From: Paracoccus binzhouensis
GTDB taxonomy: Bacteria > Pseudomonadota > Alphaproteobacteria > Rhodobacterales > Rhodobacteraceae
Assembly: GCF_016446475.1 (NCBI RefSeq)
Contig: NZ_JAEHFP010000001.1
Span: 62,001 to 126,000 of the forward strand
Direction of reading: 5' to 3'
Length of the DNA stretch: 64,000 nucleotides
Each line of letters opens with the position of its first letter. The first letter of the stretch is position 1. The position numbers and the translations under genes were made by a program. The notes beneath the pieces were generated by a model that was given only the letters and a program-made list of their open reading frames with translations, was not told the origin of the DNA and searched no databases. This document shows positions 18,708 to 26,085 of this stretch, one piece after another.

Positions 18708-19330
18708 CGTCGGATCTCCAGAAGCGGGATGGAGGTGATCGAGCCCAGCCGCTCGAGGTCGAGCGTCACGTCGAGCACGTCGGTGTCGAAGCGGACCGGG
18801 ACATCGAACTCGAAGCCTGCGGTGACCGCGACGCCAGCGCTCGGCGGGGTGGTGAAGGTGATGACGCCGGTCGTGGTATCGACGGACCAGCCAGACGCCT
18901 GCGGTGCGCCATTCAGGGCGATGGTGACCGAGCCCGCGACCGGCTTGGTGATGGTCCGCACCCACGACTGGCTGCCCGAGGCGTATCGCTTCACCAGCTG
19001 GAAGGCGGTCGTCGCGCCATTGCCGGTGCCGATCGCCTGGTCGGTCGGCGAAGGCGTGCCCGAGGGAAGGCAGGATTTGTGATCGCCCCAGTCCTTGAAC
19101 CGGAAGCCATGGAGGCGACCGTTCCGCGTCTCGAAGAAGGCAACCACGGCGGCTAGATCGTCGGCCCGGCGGATACCGTAGGCCACGTCGTAGCGACGGC
19201 GCGAATTGGCCCAGCTGGCGTTGCGCTCTTCGTCGCCCGAGGCAAGTTCGACGATCTGGGTGCGCCGTTCGGGCCCGCCGCGCGCGCCTCGGCTGATGTT
19301 GTCCGGGAACCGGACCTCATGGAACGCCAT
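18704..19330 (-). CDS. DUF2460 distal tail protein, GTA gp12-like
   Basis: The 208-aa protein starts MAFHEVRFPDNISRGARGGPERRT, then GDEERNASWANSRRRYDVAYG and FFETRNGRLHGFRFKDWGDHKS. These are clear marks of the DUF2460 family (TIGR02217), the gp12 distal tail protein of gene transfer agents and related phages. It starts 3 bp after the tape-measure gene. In GTAs gp12 to gp15 are contiguous. Here four lysis genes are inserted after gp12. Confidence 0.9.
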   Translation of the reverse strand: MAFHEVRFPDNISRGARGGPERRTQIVELASGDEERNASWANSRRRYDVAYGIRRADDLAAVVAFFETRNGRLHGFRFKDWGDHKSCLPSGTPSPTDQAIGTGNGATTAFQLVKRYASGSQSWVRTITKPVAGSVTIALNGAPQASGWSVDTTTGVITFTTPPSAGVAVTAGFEFDVPVRFDTDVLDVTLDLERLGSITSIPLLEIRR

Positions 19331-19333
19331 GGG

Positions 19334-21769
19334 TTACATCCCCCGGCGCCCGAGCGAGACCGCCCGGGCGATGTCCGCCGCGACCTGCGTGCGGGATTGC
19401 CGGAAGCTCTCGGCGTCGCGGGCCATGATGGTGACGTTGATCCCGCCGCCAGCACCGTAGCTCTGCGCCTCGCGGCGCGAGAGCACCCGCTCGCTCCGTT
19501 GCAGGATCGCGGGCACCTCGTCGTGCCGAAGACCGACAGCGCCGCCCGAATGCATCCGGGGCGCGGCGGCGAAGGCCATGGCCGGGACCATGCGCGAGGG
19601 GCCCGACGTGCCGACCATGCCGCCCGCGTGCAGGATATTGGCGAAGATCCCGCCCGCGCCGCCAAGCGCGCCCGAGAGCGCGTTGGCGATGGGACCGAGG
19701 ATGAAGCGCCGCGCCGCGAGCTTCGCCAGATCGGCGATGAGCGAGGTCACCAGATCGCGGAATTTCAGCTTGCCGGTCTTCACGAACTCACCGACCGCGT
19801 CCTCGGCCGACTGGAAGGCGCTGACGAGGCTCTGGCCGATATCGCCACCGATCTCCCGCGCCCGGCTGGCATAGTCCGAGAGGGCCGCCGTCACCGCCTG
19901 CCATCCGGTCAGCGCACGCTTGGCTCCTTCGCCAGCGGCGGTTCCCGCATCGCGGGCAGCACCTCCGGCACCATTGGCAGCGGCAGTGGTGTCGTCGAGC
20001 CCGGCCGCGAGTGCATCGGCGGAGGTCGCGGCGTCCGTCAGCGCGGTTTCAGCCTCCGTGCCGGACCCGGTCACGGCATCCTTCAGCGCCTGCCAGGCAG
20101 CAAGCGGCCGGGTCGCGGCATCGGTCAGCATGCCCGCAGCCTCGCGATAGGCATCTGCCCGGGCGCGCGCGTCATCCGCCATGGCGCCGAGCCCGAGATC
20201 GGGCGGGGTGATATAGGTTCGGGCGAGCGCGGCGGAAAACGCATCGGCTGCTGCGGTACCCGCCGCCGTTGCCGCGCCCTCGAATGGGTTGTCGATCCGG
20301 CTCAGGTCGACCGGATCGAGCGTGCCGATCCGCACCCCGCCTTCGCCGGTCGCCCATTCGGGCAGCAGGGCCAGTGCGGCGTTTAATGTCTCGATGAAGC
20401 CGTTGATGCGGGTGACGACGCCGTTCAGCATCGCCTCCACCCCGCCGATCAGACCGTTCGCCGCCTGGTAGGCGAAATCGCCGATGGCCCCCGGCAGGCT
20501 GCCCCAGATCGCCACCGCGCCATCATAGGCCCCCTGGAAAATCGCGACTGTGCGGTCCCCGAAGCCGACGACACCCGCAATGGTGCCGTCTAGCGCCGAG
20601 AGTGCGGCGGCCTTCAACCCCTCCCATCCGGCCGCCATGCGGGCCAGTGCGGCGTCGAGCGCGAGCCCGATGCGCGACCAGACCTCGGAGGCCAAATCGG
20701 AGAGCAGCCGGAAGGCTTCGCCGACCCCGCCCACGCGGGCGACGAGCTGGGAAAGCTGATAGATCAGCTCGCCCACGCCAACGATCAGCGCGCCGATGCC
20801 TGTGCGGATCAGCGCCCCGCGCAAGACGACCAGCGCGGTGGCGAACCCACGGACCGACAGGGCGGCGGCGGCCAGCCCGGCGACCCAGCGGCCCGCGAGG
20901 AAGGTCGCGAAGCTCACGGCGTAGGTCGTCAGGCGGCCGATATTGTCGAAGAGCCCGCGAATGGCGATGCCGAGCGGCCCTGTGCGGCTGGCGATGGCCG
21001 CCATGGCGTTGGCGACCGCCTCGAGCGCCGGCGCCGCGGCGACGGCCAGCTGGTTCGACAGCCCGCGCCAGATCAGCCCGAGGCGCGAGATCGCGTCGTT
21101 CGTGCGCTCGATCTGGTCGGCATCCTGCTCGGAGACGACAACACCGAAGGCGAGCACGTCCTCGGTCGCCTGTCGCAGCGTCGCGGTATCGATGCGCGAC
21201 ATTGCGATGGAGCCTTCCTCGCCGAAGAGCTGTCCCGCGACGGCGGCGCGCTCGGCCGCGGGCACGAAGTTCTCGATGGCGGCGTTGATCGCACCCACAC
21301 GCTGGTCCAGCGGCAGCGCGATCAGGTCGTTGGCGGAAAGGCCCAACCGAGCCAGCGCGTCAGCGGCGGGACCTGTCCCGGCGGCCGCCTGGCTGAGACG
21401 GCGCGTCAGATCCTTGGTGGCCTGCTCGATGCCGGACATCGAGACGCCAGCCAATTCGCCCGCGCGCTCCAACGTCTGGATCGAGGCGACGGTCGTGCCA
21501 AGCGATTGTGCGAGCTTGGCCTGCGCATCGACGGTCTGCAGGCCCGAGCGGATCATCGCCACGCCAGCGGCGGCGGCCGCTGCAACGGCGGCTGCTGCGG
21601 CCACGCGCACCCGGCGCGAGAAGGCCGCGAGCCGGGCGTTCGCAGCGTCCATCTCCCGGCTGAGCCGTCCGAAGCCTCGGGCACCGGCTTCGCCGACGCC
21701 TTCCAGTTCGGCGCGCACCTGCCGGCCGCCGACCGCCGCAAGGCGGACGCTGACGCGTTTTTCAGCCAT
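19334..21769 (-). CDS. Tail tape-measure protein
   Basis: The 811-aa protein begins MAEKRVSVRLAAVGGRQVRAELEGVGEAGARGF. It has an Ala-rich hydrophobic segment near residues 56-72 and long helical regions (SLGTTVASIQTLERAGELAGVS). A central membrane-like block lies around residues 275-350, followed by Ala-rich coiled stretches and a C-terminal globular part (HSGGAVGLRHDEVPAILQ). Length and layout fit a tape measure for a siphovirus tail. Its start overlaps the end of the frameshifted chaperone extension by 8 bp. Confidence 0.88.
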   Translation of the reverse strand: MAEKRVSVRLAAVGGRQVRAELEGVGEAGARGFGRLSREMDAANARLAAFSRRVRVAAAAAVAAAAAAGVAMIRSGLQTVDAQAKLAQSLGTTVASIQTLERAGELAGVSMSGIEQATKDLTRRLSQAAAGTGPAADALARLGLSANDLIALPLDQRVGAINAAIENFVPAAERAAVAGQLFGEEGSIAMSRIDTATLRQATEDVLAFGVVVSEQDADQIERTNDAISRLGLIWRGLSNQLAVAAAPALEAVANAMAAIASRTGPLGIAIRGLFDNIGRLTTYAVSFATFLAGRWVAGLAAAALSVRGFATALVVLRGALIRTGIGALIVGVGELIYQLSQLVARVGGVGEAFRLLSDLASEVWSRIGLALDAALARMAAGWEGLKAAALSALDGTIAGVVGFGDRTVAIFQGAYDGAVAIWGSLPGAIGDFAYQAANGLIGGVEAMLNGVVTRINGFIETLNAALALLPEWATGEGGVRIGTLDPVDLSRIDNPFEGAATAAGTAAADAFSAALARTYITPPDLGLGAMADDARARADAYREAAGMLTDAATRPLAAWQALKDAVTGSGTEAETALTDAATSADALAAGLDDTTAAANGAGGAARDAGTAAGEGAKRALTGWQAVTAALSDYASRAREIGGDIGQSLVSAFQSAEDAVGEFVKTGKLKFRDLVTSLIADLAKLAARRFILGPIANALSGALGGAGGIFANILHAGGMVGTSGPSRMVPAMAFAAAPRMHSGGAVGLRHDEVPAILQRSERVLSRREAQSYGAGGGINVTIMARDAESFRQSRTQVAADIARAVSLGRRGM

Positions 21770-22426
21770 TGGGACGTTCCATCTGTTCGTTGAGTTTGGC
21801 GACCATCACCGCTTCGATGACGGGCAGCAGTTCGGCCATGGCGAGCGACGGGACCCCGAGCGCGTCACCGAGCGCCAGCGCCGCCGTCATGTCCCAGCCG
21901 ATCACTGCGCCGGGCAGAACCCGGAGTTGGCCGCCGAGGCGGCCGACCAGGTCCCAGACCTGCCAACCCTCCGGAGTTTCCGGACGGTTCAGCCGCGCCG
22001 GGCAGTCTTCGCAGGCCGTTTGGCAGGCGTCGCAATATCGGTCGCCCCCGCCGAAGGACCATTCGGCGAGAGCGCGGAGGCGTTTTTTTCCTGCTCCAGC
22101 AGCAGGCCCTTGGAGACGTAGGTCAGCTGGAAGGCCTCGAAGATCGGCCAGACGTCAAGCAGCGCGTCGATGGCCTCGGGGCTGGGGTCGATCGGCTTGC
22201 CGTCCGCCTCGCCGATGCCCTCCCAGGCGAGCACCGCGCGGCGGGCCAGCGCCTTGGCGAAGGCCACTGCGCGTTCCTCGTCGGACGCCTCGTTCGGCAC
22301 CGCCTCGACGGCGGAATCGCTGCGCGTCGCCACCATCAGCGCGGTGGTCAGCGGGCGCAGTTGCACGCGCACACCGGGAGCGAGATCGTGCCAGCGCGGG
22401 GCGTTGGTCAGGTCGAGCGTCAGCAT
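21762..22426 (-). CDS. Tail assembly chaperone, -1 frameshift product (gpGT-like)
   Basis: Ribosomes slipping back one base at A AAA AAC (22082-22088) would leave the gpG-like frame. They would continue for about 108 codons in the -1 frame: KKRLRALAEWSFGGGDRYC, DACQTACEDCPARL, then RPETPEGWQVWDLVGRLGG, ending ERPNG* at 21762. The extension contains a four-cysteine cluster (C-x2-C-x3-C-x2-C), a possible metal site. It has no start codon of its own before Met in WDMTAALALG. This matches the gpG/gpGT arrangement of lambda-like tails, just upstream of the tape-measure gene. Slippage itself is inferred, not shown. Confidence 0.75.
21989..22426 (-). CDS. Tail assembly chaperone (gpG-like, zero frame)
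   Basis: The 145-aa protein starts MLTLDLTNAPRWHDLAPGVR and ends SPNGPSAGATDIATPAKRPAKTARRG. The start at 22426 is 2 bp after the tail-tube stop; the longer open frame begins inside that gene. Residues about 10-115 are helical and acidic, as in phage tail assembly chaperones (DVWPIFEAFQLTYVSKGLLLE). The slippery site lies at codons for E-K-N about 30 residues before the stop. It would bind the tape measure during tail assembly. Confidence 0.82.
   Translation of the reverse strand: MLTLDLTNAPRWHDLAPGVRVQLRPLTTALMVATRSDSAVEAVPNEASDEERAVAFAKALARRAVLAWEGIGEADGKPIDPSPEAIDALLDVWPIFEAFQLTYVSKGLLLEQEKNASALSPNGPSAGATDIATPAKRPAKTARRG
22082..22088 (-). other. Slippery heptamer A AAA AAC for -1 frameshifting
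   Basis: In the zero frame the codons read GAA AAA AAC, so the heptamer A-AAA-AAC is in the correct X-XXY-YYZ register. The -1 frame stays open for over 100 codons afterwards. Confidence 0.8.
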
Positions 22427-22428
22427 TC

Positions 22429-23367
22429 TCAGTACACCTCGATGTCGTTGATCAGGGTTGCGGTGCACATCCGCCCGACCACGCTGTCGCGCGCGGCCTG
22501 CCAGTCGAAGGTCGCCTGCACGCCCTGCGGTCCCGAAATCTCGATCCGGGGGCGCGGCAGGTAGACGGCGTGCACGGTGAAGGTGAAGCTCTCGCCGGAC
22601 GGCAGGACGTAGGCGAATTCCATCTCGCAGGCCTCGCCGTTAATCGCCTGCGTCACCAGCGTCTGGTCGGCGAAGCGCACCTCGATCCGGCCGGTCAGCG
22701 CGGCGATGGAGGGGTCCGCGCCGTCGATACGGCCGTCCGACCGGATGGTCTCGATCCGGTCGAGGTTGTTGGCATAGGTGATGTCGGCCGAGACCACGTT
22801 GCCGAGGGCCGAGCCGTTCCGCGTGATCGACCCGTTGAAGTGGCCGAACCGCTTCAACTCCAGCGCAGCCGGAGTTCCGGCGCTGGTCGTCGTTCCCACC
22901 GTCTCGCCCTGTGCCACCAGCCGCGCGGTGGCCGTAAGCAGCCCCGAGCGCTGCATTTGCCAGGTGATCTGGTCGAGCACGCAGCCGGAATACATCGCGT
23001 AGCGTGGCACCTCCGGCATGCCGGTCTCGATGGAGAGGCTCGGTAGGGTCCAGGCGCCGGACTGGAACTCGTGCGTCCAAGGGCCAGTGCCGGTCGTCGT
23101 CGGCGCGCCGAAAGCTGCCTTCAGCCAGAACCCGAAGGCCTCGGCATCGAGCGGCACGACGACATCGCCGTCGGCCGTCACCGCGTCCTTGATCGGCGCC
23201 AGCGGATCGCGGCCGTAGCCGAGAAGCTCGGAGTTCAAGAGCGGCTGCTCGGCGCCGAGCGACGTGCTGGCGAAAGGCATGCGGGTGAAGCCGCCAGCGG
23301 GCGGCGTGCCAAACGTGGTCTCGAACGCAAGCGCCATCTGCGCCCGCGCCCCTTGGGCTCGTGCCAT
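22429..23367 (-). CDS. Major tail tube protein
   Basis: The 312-aa protein MARAQGARAQMALAFETTFG contains GYGRDPLAPIKDAVTADGDVVVPLD, GFWLKAAFGAPTTTGTGPW, and a C-terminal domain that ends ATFDWQAARDSVVGRMCTATLINDI. It resembles phage tail tube proteins of the class placed upstream of the chaperone and tape-measure genes. Probably it polymerises as hexameric rings. No frameshift or truncation is seen. A good ribosome site (AGGAGTTGAG) precedes the ATG at 23367. Confidence 0.82.
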   Translation of the reverse strand: MARAQGARAQMALAFETTFGTPPAGGFTRMPFASTSLGAEQPLLNSELLGYGRDPLAPIKDAVTADGDVVVPLDAEAFGFWLKAAFGAPTTTGTGPWTHEFQSGAWTLPSLSIETGMPEVPRYAMYSGCVLDQITWQMQRSGLLTATARLVAQGETVGTTTSAGTPAALELKRFGHFNGSITRNGSALGNVVSADITYANNLDRIETIRSDGRIDGADPSIAALTGRIEVRFADQTLVTQAINGEACEMEFAYVLPSGESFTFTVHAVYLPRPRIEISGPQGVQATFDWQAARDSVVGRMCTATLINDIEVY

Positions 23368-23391
23368 GTCTCAACTCCTGTTGTCGATTGA

Positions 23392-23505
23392 ATCAGCCGA
23401 GCGGGTCGGCCGTGGAATAGTGCAGCACCACCGGGAGTGAGGCGAATCAGACGACAGTCCAGTGGACTGTCGTCCCGCCGAACGCGGCCTTCAGGCTGGC
23501 CGCAG
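23392..23505 (-). repeat. Degenerate tandem copy of the tail-terminator gene 3' end
   Basis: The real gene ends AASLKAAVISIVLHYSTDDPLG* at 23508. The spacer downstream repeats this twice in broken form: one frame reads AASLKAAFGG then diverges, and another reads VVLHYSTADPLG* with its stop near 23395. Between them lies a 10-bp stem hairpin, ACGACAGTCC-AGT-GGACTGTCGT (23451-23473). This looks like a partial duplication with an insertion. Confidence 0.65.
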
Positions 23506-23507
23506 GT

Positions 23508-23927
23508 TCACCCAAGCGGGTCGTCAGTTGAGTAATGCAAGACGATCGAGATCACCGCCGCCTTCAGGCTGGCCGCGCCCTCGACCGGCAGATCGACGGG
23601 CCGCGGTGCTTCCGCCTCGACCCAGTCGCAGAGCCCGCCCAGCGTCCGGTCGGCGGCGAGCGCCGTGCCGATGCTGGCGGTCAGCGTGTCGAAGGCGGCA
23701 TCACTGGCGGCGCCCTGAACGACCGCCTCGACTTCGGCGCGGTGTTGGTAGTGGTAGCGCAAGGGCGACAGTGTGACTTCCGGCTCCCCCGGCTCGCCGT
23801 CGCGCAGGATCAGCAAGCCCTCGGCCGGGACGCGCTCGGGCAGCACGTCCCCCCGCAGCGCGGTGGCGGGCAACGCCGAAAGCCGCGCGTGCAGCGCGGT
23901 GAGGATGGTTTCTCGGGGAGTGGGCAT
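23508..23927 (-). CDS. Tail terminator-like protein
   Basis: The 139-aa protein MPTPRETILTALHARLSALPATALRGDVLPE contains GLLILRDGEPGEPEVTLSPLRYHYQHRAEVEAVVQG. This pattern is seen in phage tail-completion/terminator proteins placed between head-tail connectors and the tube gene. It lies just upstream of the tube gene in transcription. The HigBA pair on the opposite strand separates it from the DUF6441 gene. The exact family name is uncertain. Confidence 0.65.
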   Translation of the reverse strand: MPTPRETILTALHARLSALPATALRGDVLPERVPAEGLLILRDGEPGEPEVTLSPLRYHYQHRAEVEAVVQGAASDAAFDTLTASIGTALAADRTLGGLCDWVEAEAPRPVDLPVEGAASLKAAVISIVLHYSTDDPLG

Positions 23928-23950
23928 GTGGGGTGCGCTTCGGACCGTTA

Positions 23951-23979
23951 TTGCAAAATTAGTGCTTCGAGGCTATATA
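23951..23979 (+). promoter_or_regulatory. Promoter and operator of higBA
   Basis: A -35 TTGCAA and a -10 TATATA are separated by exactly 17 bp. The -10 lies inside a 10-bp perfect palindrome GCTATATAGC (23972-23981). That is where a HigA-type antitoxin would bind to repress its own operon. Confidence 0.7.
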
Positions 23980-24001
23980 GCTTCCAAGACATGAGGACCG
24001 T

Positions 24002-24355
24002 ATGCCGTGGACCGTTTCGTTTTCAGAGGAGTTCGAGCCGGAGTTCGACGAACTTTCGCCCGAGGTGCAGGATGCAATCCTCGCCCGCGCCCTTCTTCTG
24101 GAGCGCGAGGGGCCATCGCTCGGTCGCCCGCATGCCGACACCCTGACCGGGTCGAAACATGCGAACATGAAGGAGTTGCGATGCAACGCCGCTGATGGCG
24201 TGTGGCGCGTCGCTTTTGCATTCGATCCCGACCGGCAGGCGATCCTGCTCGTCGGCGGGGACAAGTCAGGTGGCAGCGAGAAGCGCTTCTACAAGCAGCT
24301 GATCGCGCGGGCCGATGAGCGGTTCGACCGCCATCTCTTGAGCCGGAAAGGATGA
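24002..24355 (+). CDS. HigB-like toxin (RelE/Gp49 superfamily)
   Basis: The 117-aa protein MPWTVSFSEEFEPEFDELSPEVQDAIL has the phage-derived Gp49-like/HigB pattern: an N-terminal helix pair, LEREGPSLGRPHADTLTGSKHANMKELR, WRVAFAFDPDRQAILLVGGDKSG, and a C-terminal FYKQLIARADERFDRHL. RelE-family HigB toxins cut mRNA on the ribosome. It is followed by an XRE antitoxin gene and preceded by its own promoter. It lies on the plus strand inside minus-strand structural genes, so it is probably a later insertion that stabilises the prophage or acts in defence. Confidence 0.88.
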   Translation: MPWTVSFSEEFEPEFDELSPEVQDAILARALLLEREGPSLGRPHADTLTGSKHANMKELRCNAADGVWRVAFAFDPDRQAILLVGGDKSGGSEKRFYKQLIARADERFDRHLLSRKG

Positions 24356-24360
24356 GGACC

Positions 24361-24732
24361 ATGGCACGGACCCTGAAGGACAAGCTGGCCGCACTCGAAC
24401 CGGCCCGTTGCGCGGGCGTCGAGGCCGAGGCCGACCGCCTCCACACCGAATATCTGACGCTTCAGGAGCTTAGGAAGGCCAAGGATCTGACGCAGGTCCA
24501 ACTGGCCCAAACCCTCGGCATTCAGCAGGCGACGGTCGCGAAATACGAGCGCCAGAGCGATCTGCTGCTCTCGACGCTTTCAAGCTATGTGCAGGCCATG
24601 GGGGGCAGCCTGAAGCTCATGGTCGAGTTTCCCGGCAAGGCGCCGGTGGCGCTCGAGGGTCTTGGTGAGATCGAGGAACCCCGCCGCCGCCGTTCGGCAC
24701 GCGGCAATGAACAGGCCGCCGCGCGTGCCTGA
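24361..24732 (+). CDS. HigA-like XRE antitoxin
   Basis: The 123-aa protein MARTLKDKLAALEPARC has a Cro/C1-type helix-turn-helix (LRKAKDLTQVQLAQTLGIQQATVAKYERQ, near residues 37-66) and a basic C-terminal tail. The start at 24361 has AAGGA at 8 bp. An alternative ATG at 24352 overlaps the toxin stop but sits directly against the AAGG. It should bind HigB and repress the promoter. The gene ends 1 base before the convergent DUF6441 gene. Confidence 0.88.
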   Translation: MARTLKDKLAALEPARCAGVEAEADRLHTEYLTLQELRKAKDLTQVQLAQTLGIQQATVAKYERQSDLLLSTLSSYVQAMGGSLKLMVEFPGKAPVALEGLGEIEEPRRRRSARGNEQAAARA

Positions 24733-25365
24733 CTATCTCGCTTCCACCCAGTTCGCCACGATCAGCCCTGGCACACCATCCAACGCCCGGTCCGCGTCCC
24801 GTGCGAGATCCAGCCGCTTCGGCAGCTTGACCTGCGGCACCAGCAGGAAGATCGGCGCGGTGACCTTGCCGCGGCCGGTCTTCGAGCGGGATACCACCGC
24901 CTGGCCCTTCGTGTTCAGCCGTCCCTCCGCGACCAGCAGGCTCGGACCCGTCCGGCGATAGATGAACCGCAGGCGCAGCCCGCGACGGCGTTCCCATTCG
25001 CCGGGCGTGATCCGGCCGCCGCGGAGGGACTTGCCCGCCGCAGGCAGCGGGATCGCCAGCCAGAACCCGTTCTTGGAGCGGATCAGCGGTCCGGTGTCAT
25101 GTGCGCCCACGATGACCGGGGCCTTCGACCAGACCAGCGCTGCGGCGTCCAGGCTTTCGCCCGACCTAGGGAAGTTCTGGCTCCGGATCGAGTTGGCGAG
25201 CCGTGTGCCGAGCCCCGCGCCGGTGATCTGCAGCCTCCACGCGGTCTTCAGCCCGTTCCCGGCCTCGCGCATGGCGGCGGTGACGGCGCGCTCCCCGGCC
25301 GCCACCTCCGCCGCCATCATCGCGACGATGTCGGGATCGATGTCGAGCTTCAGTTTCATGGCCAT
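24733..25365 (-). CDS. DUF6441 phage protein
   Basis: The product is about 210 aa from an ATG that shares one base with the upstream stop (TGATG); a GTG one codon earlier is possible. It contains AAMREAGNGLKTAWRLQITGAGLG, RLANSIRSQNFPRSG and LRFIYRRTGPSLLVAEGRL. I associate these with the DUF6441 family found between head-tail joining and tail genes. A neck or head-tail completion role is likely from position. The TAG stop abuts the HigA stop, convergent. Confidence 0.7.
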   Translation of the reverse strand: MAMKLKLDIDPDIVAMMAAEVAAGERAVTAAMREAGNGLKTAWRLQITGAGLGTRLANSIRSQNFPRSGESLDAAALVWSKAPVIVGAHDTGPLIRSKNGFWLAIPLPAAGKSLRGGRITPGEWERRRGLRLRFIYRRTGPSLLVAEGRLNTKGQAVVSRSKTGRGKVTAPIFLLVPQVKLPKRLDLARDADRALDGVPGLIVANWVEAR

Positions 25366-25676
25366 CACGCGGGCCTCAGATCGACGGTCCAGACCAGCCG
25401 CTCGCGGTCACGGACCGGCTCGCCCTGAATGAGGAAGGCGTCGCCGTCGATCTCGATCCTGTCGCCGGGGCGCGGGTTCGCCACCTCGGCGACGCGCAGG
25501 TCGATCCGCGTGGTCTCGGACCAGAGCCGGGCATCCCCGAAGTCGGAGACGACATCCGCGCGCCTGGCGACGGCACGCACCAGCACGGGCGCGCCGCCGT
25601 CGGCGATGTAGACCGCATCCCGGCCGATGTTCGGATCGGCGAAGAGCGCGCTGAGCGCGGCGGCGAAGGCGCTCAT
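25365..25676 (-). CDS. Head-tail joining protein
   Basis: The 103-aa protein MSAFAAALSALFADPNIGRDAVYI has the pattern of phage head-tail joining proteins (FII-like): ADGGAPVLVRAVARRADVVSDFGDAR, PRPGDRIEIDGDAFLIQGEPVRDRERLVWTVDLRP in pieces. The start shares a base with the DUF2190 stop (TGATG). The location between DUF2190 and DUF6441 is typical of these modules. Confidence 0.75.
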   Translation of the reverse strand: MSAFAAALSALFADPNIGRDAVYIADGGAPVLVRAVARRADVVSDFGDARLWSETTRIDLRVAEVANPRPGDRIEIDGDAFLIQGEPVRDRERLVWTVDLRPA

Positions 25677-26011
25677 CAGAACGTCGCGTTCAGGCGCACC
25701 CGGCCGATGGTGTCGCCGGCGCCGCTCGCCACCGCCTCGACGGCCGCGCCGATGAGGGTGTTGTCGGTCGCGACGGTCGTGGTGCGCTTGTTGGTGTCGT
25801 CCCAATAGACCTTGGCGCCAACCGTCCACGCCTGGGAGCCGACCTTGGTGATGTCGAACACGCCGACGAGCGCGGTCTCGACGGGCTCGCCAATGGCGGC
25901 GGCACCCGCGGCGATGCCGAAGATGGAGCCGACGAGCAGGCCATCGCCGGAGGCGACGGCATAGGGCGCGGTCAGGGTGATGGTGTTGCCGGGCTGGACG
26001 TAGGTTTTCAT
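25676..26011 (-). CDS. DUF2190 capsid-associated protein
   Basis: The 111-aa protein MKTYVQPGNTITLTAPYAVASG has FDITKVGSQAWTVGAKVYWDD and a Gly/Ala-rich beta pattern, the signature of DUF2190. Members lie right after the major capsid gene and probably decorate or cement the capsid. It begins about 75 bp after the capsid gene, with a GC-rich hairpin between. Confidence 0.85.
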   Translation of the reverse strand: MKTYVQPGNTITLTAPYAVASGDGLLVGSIFGIAAGAAAIGEPVETALVGVFDITKVGSQAWTVGAKVYWDDTNKRTTTVATDNTLIGAAVEAVASGAGDTIGRVRLNATF

Positions 26012-26037
26012 GATGGGGATCCTCGTGGAAAGACGAA

Positions 26038-26059
26038 GGGCGGCCCGTCAGGACCGCCC
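26038..26059 (-). terminator. Weak terminator-like hairpin after capsid gene
   Basis: GGGCGG and CCGCCC arms, with a further CC/GG pair inside, form a hairpin between the capsid and DUF2190 genes. On the minus strand it is followed by TTCGTCTTTCC, a poor T-run. It may lower expression of downstream genes relative to the capsid gene. Confidence 0.4.
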
Positions 26060-26085
26060 GTGTGTCAGAGTTCAGGAAGCGCGGT

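Noticed and set aside
12045-19330. A chromosomal gene transfer agent cluster
   Set aside because: Only the tail-tip genes are GTA-like. Terminase, portal and capsid genes are of other types, lysis genes are inserted, and a recombinase cassette is present, so this is a prophage.
23451-23473. Hairpin as a transcription terminator
   Set aside because: No T-run follows on either strand.
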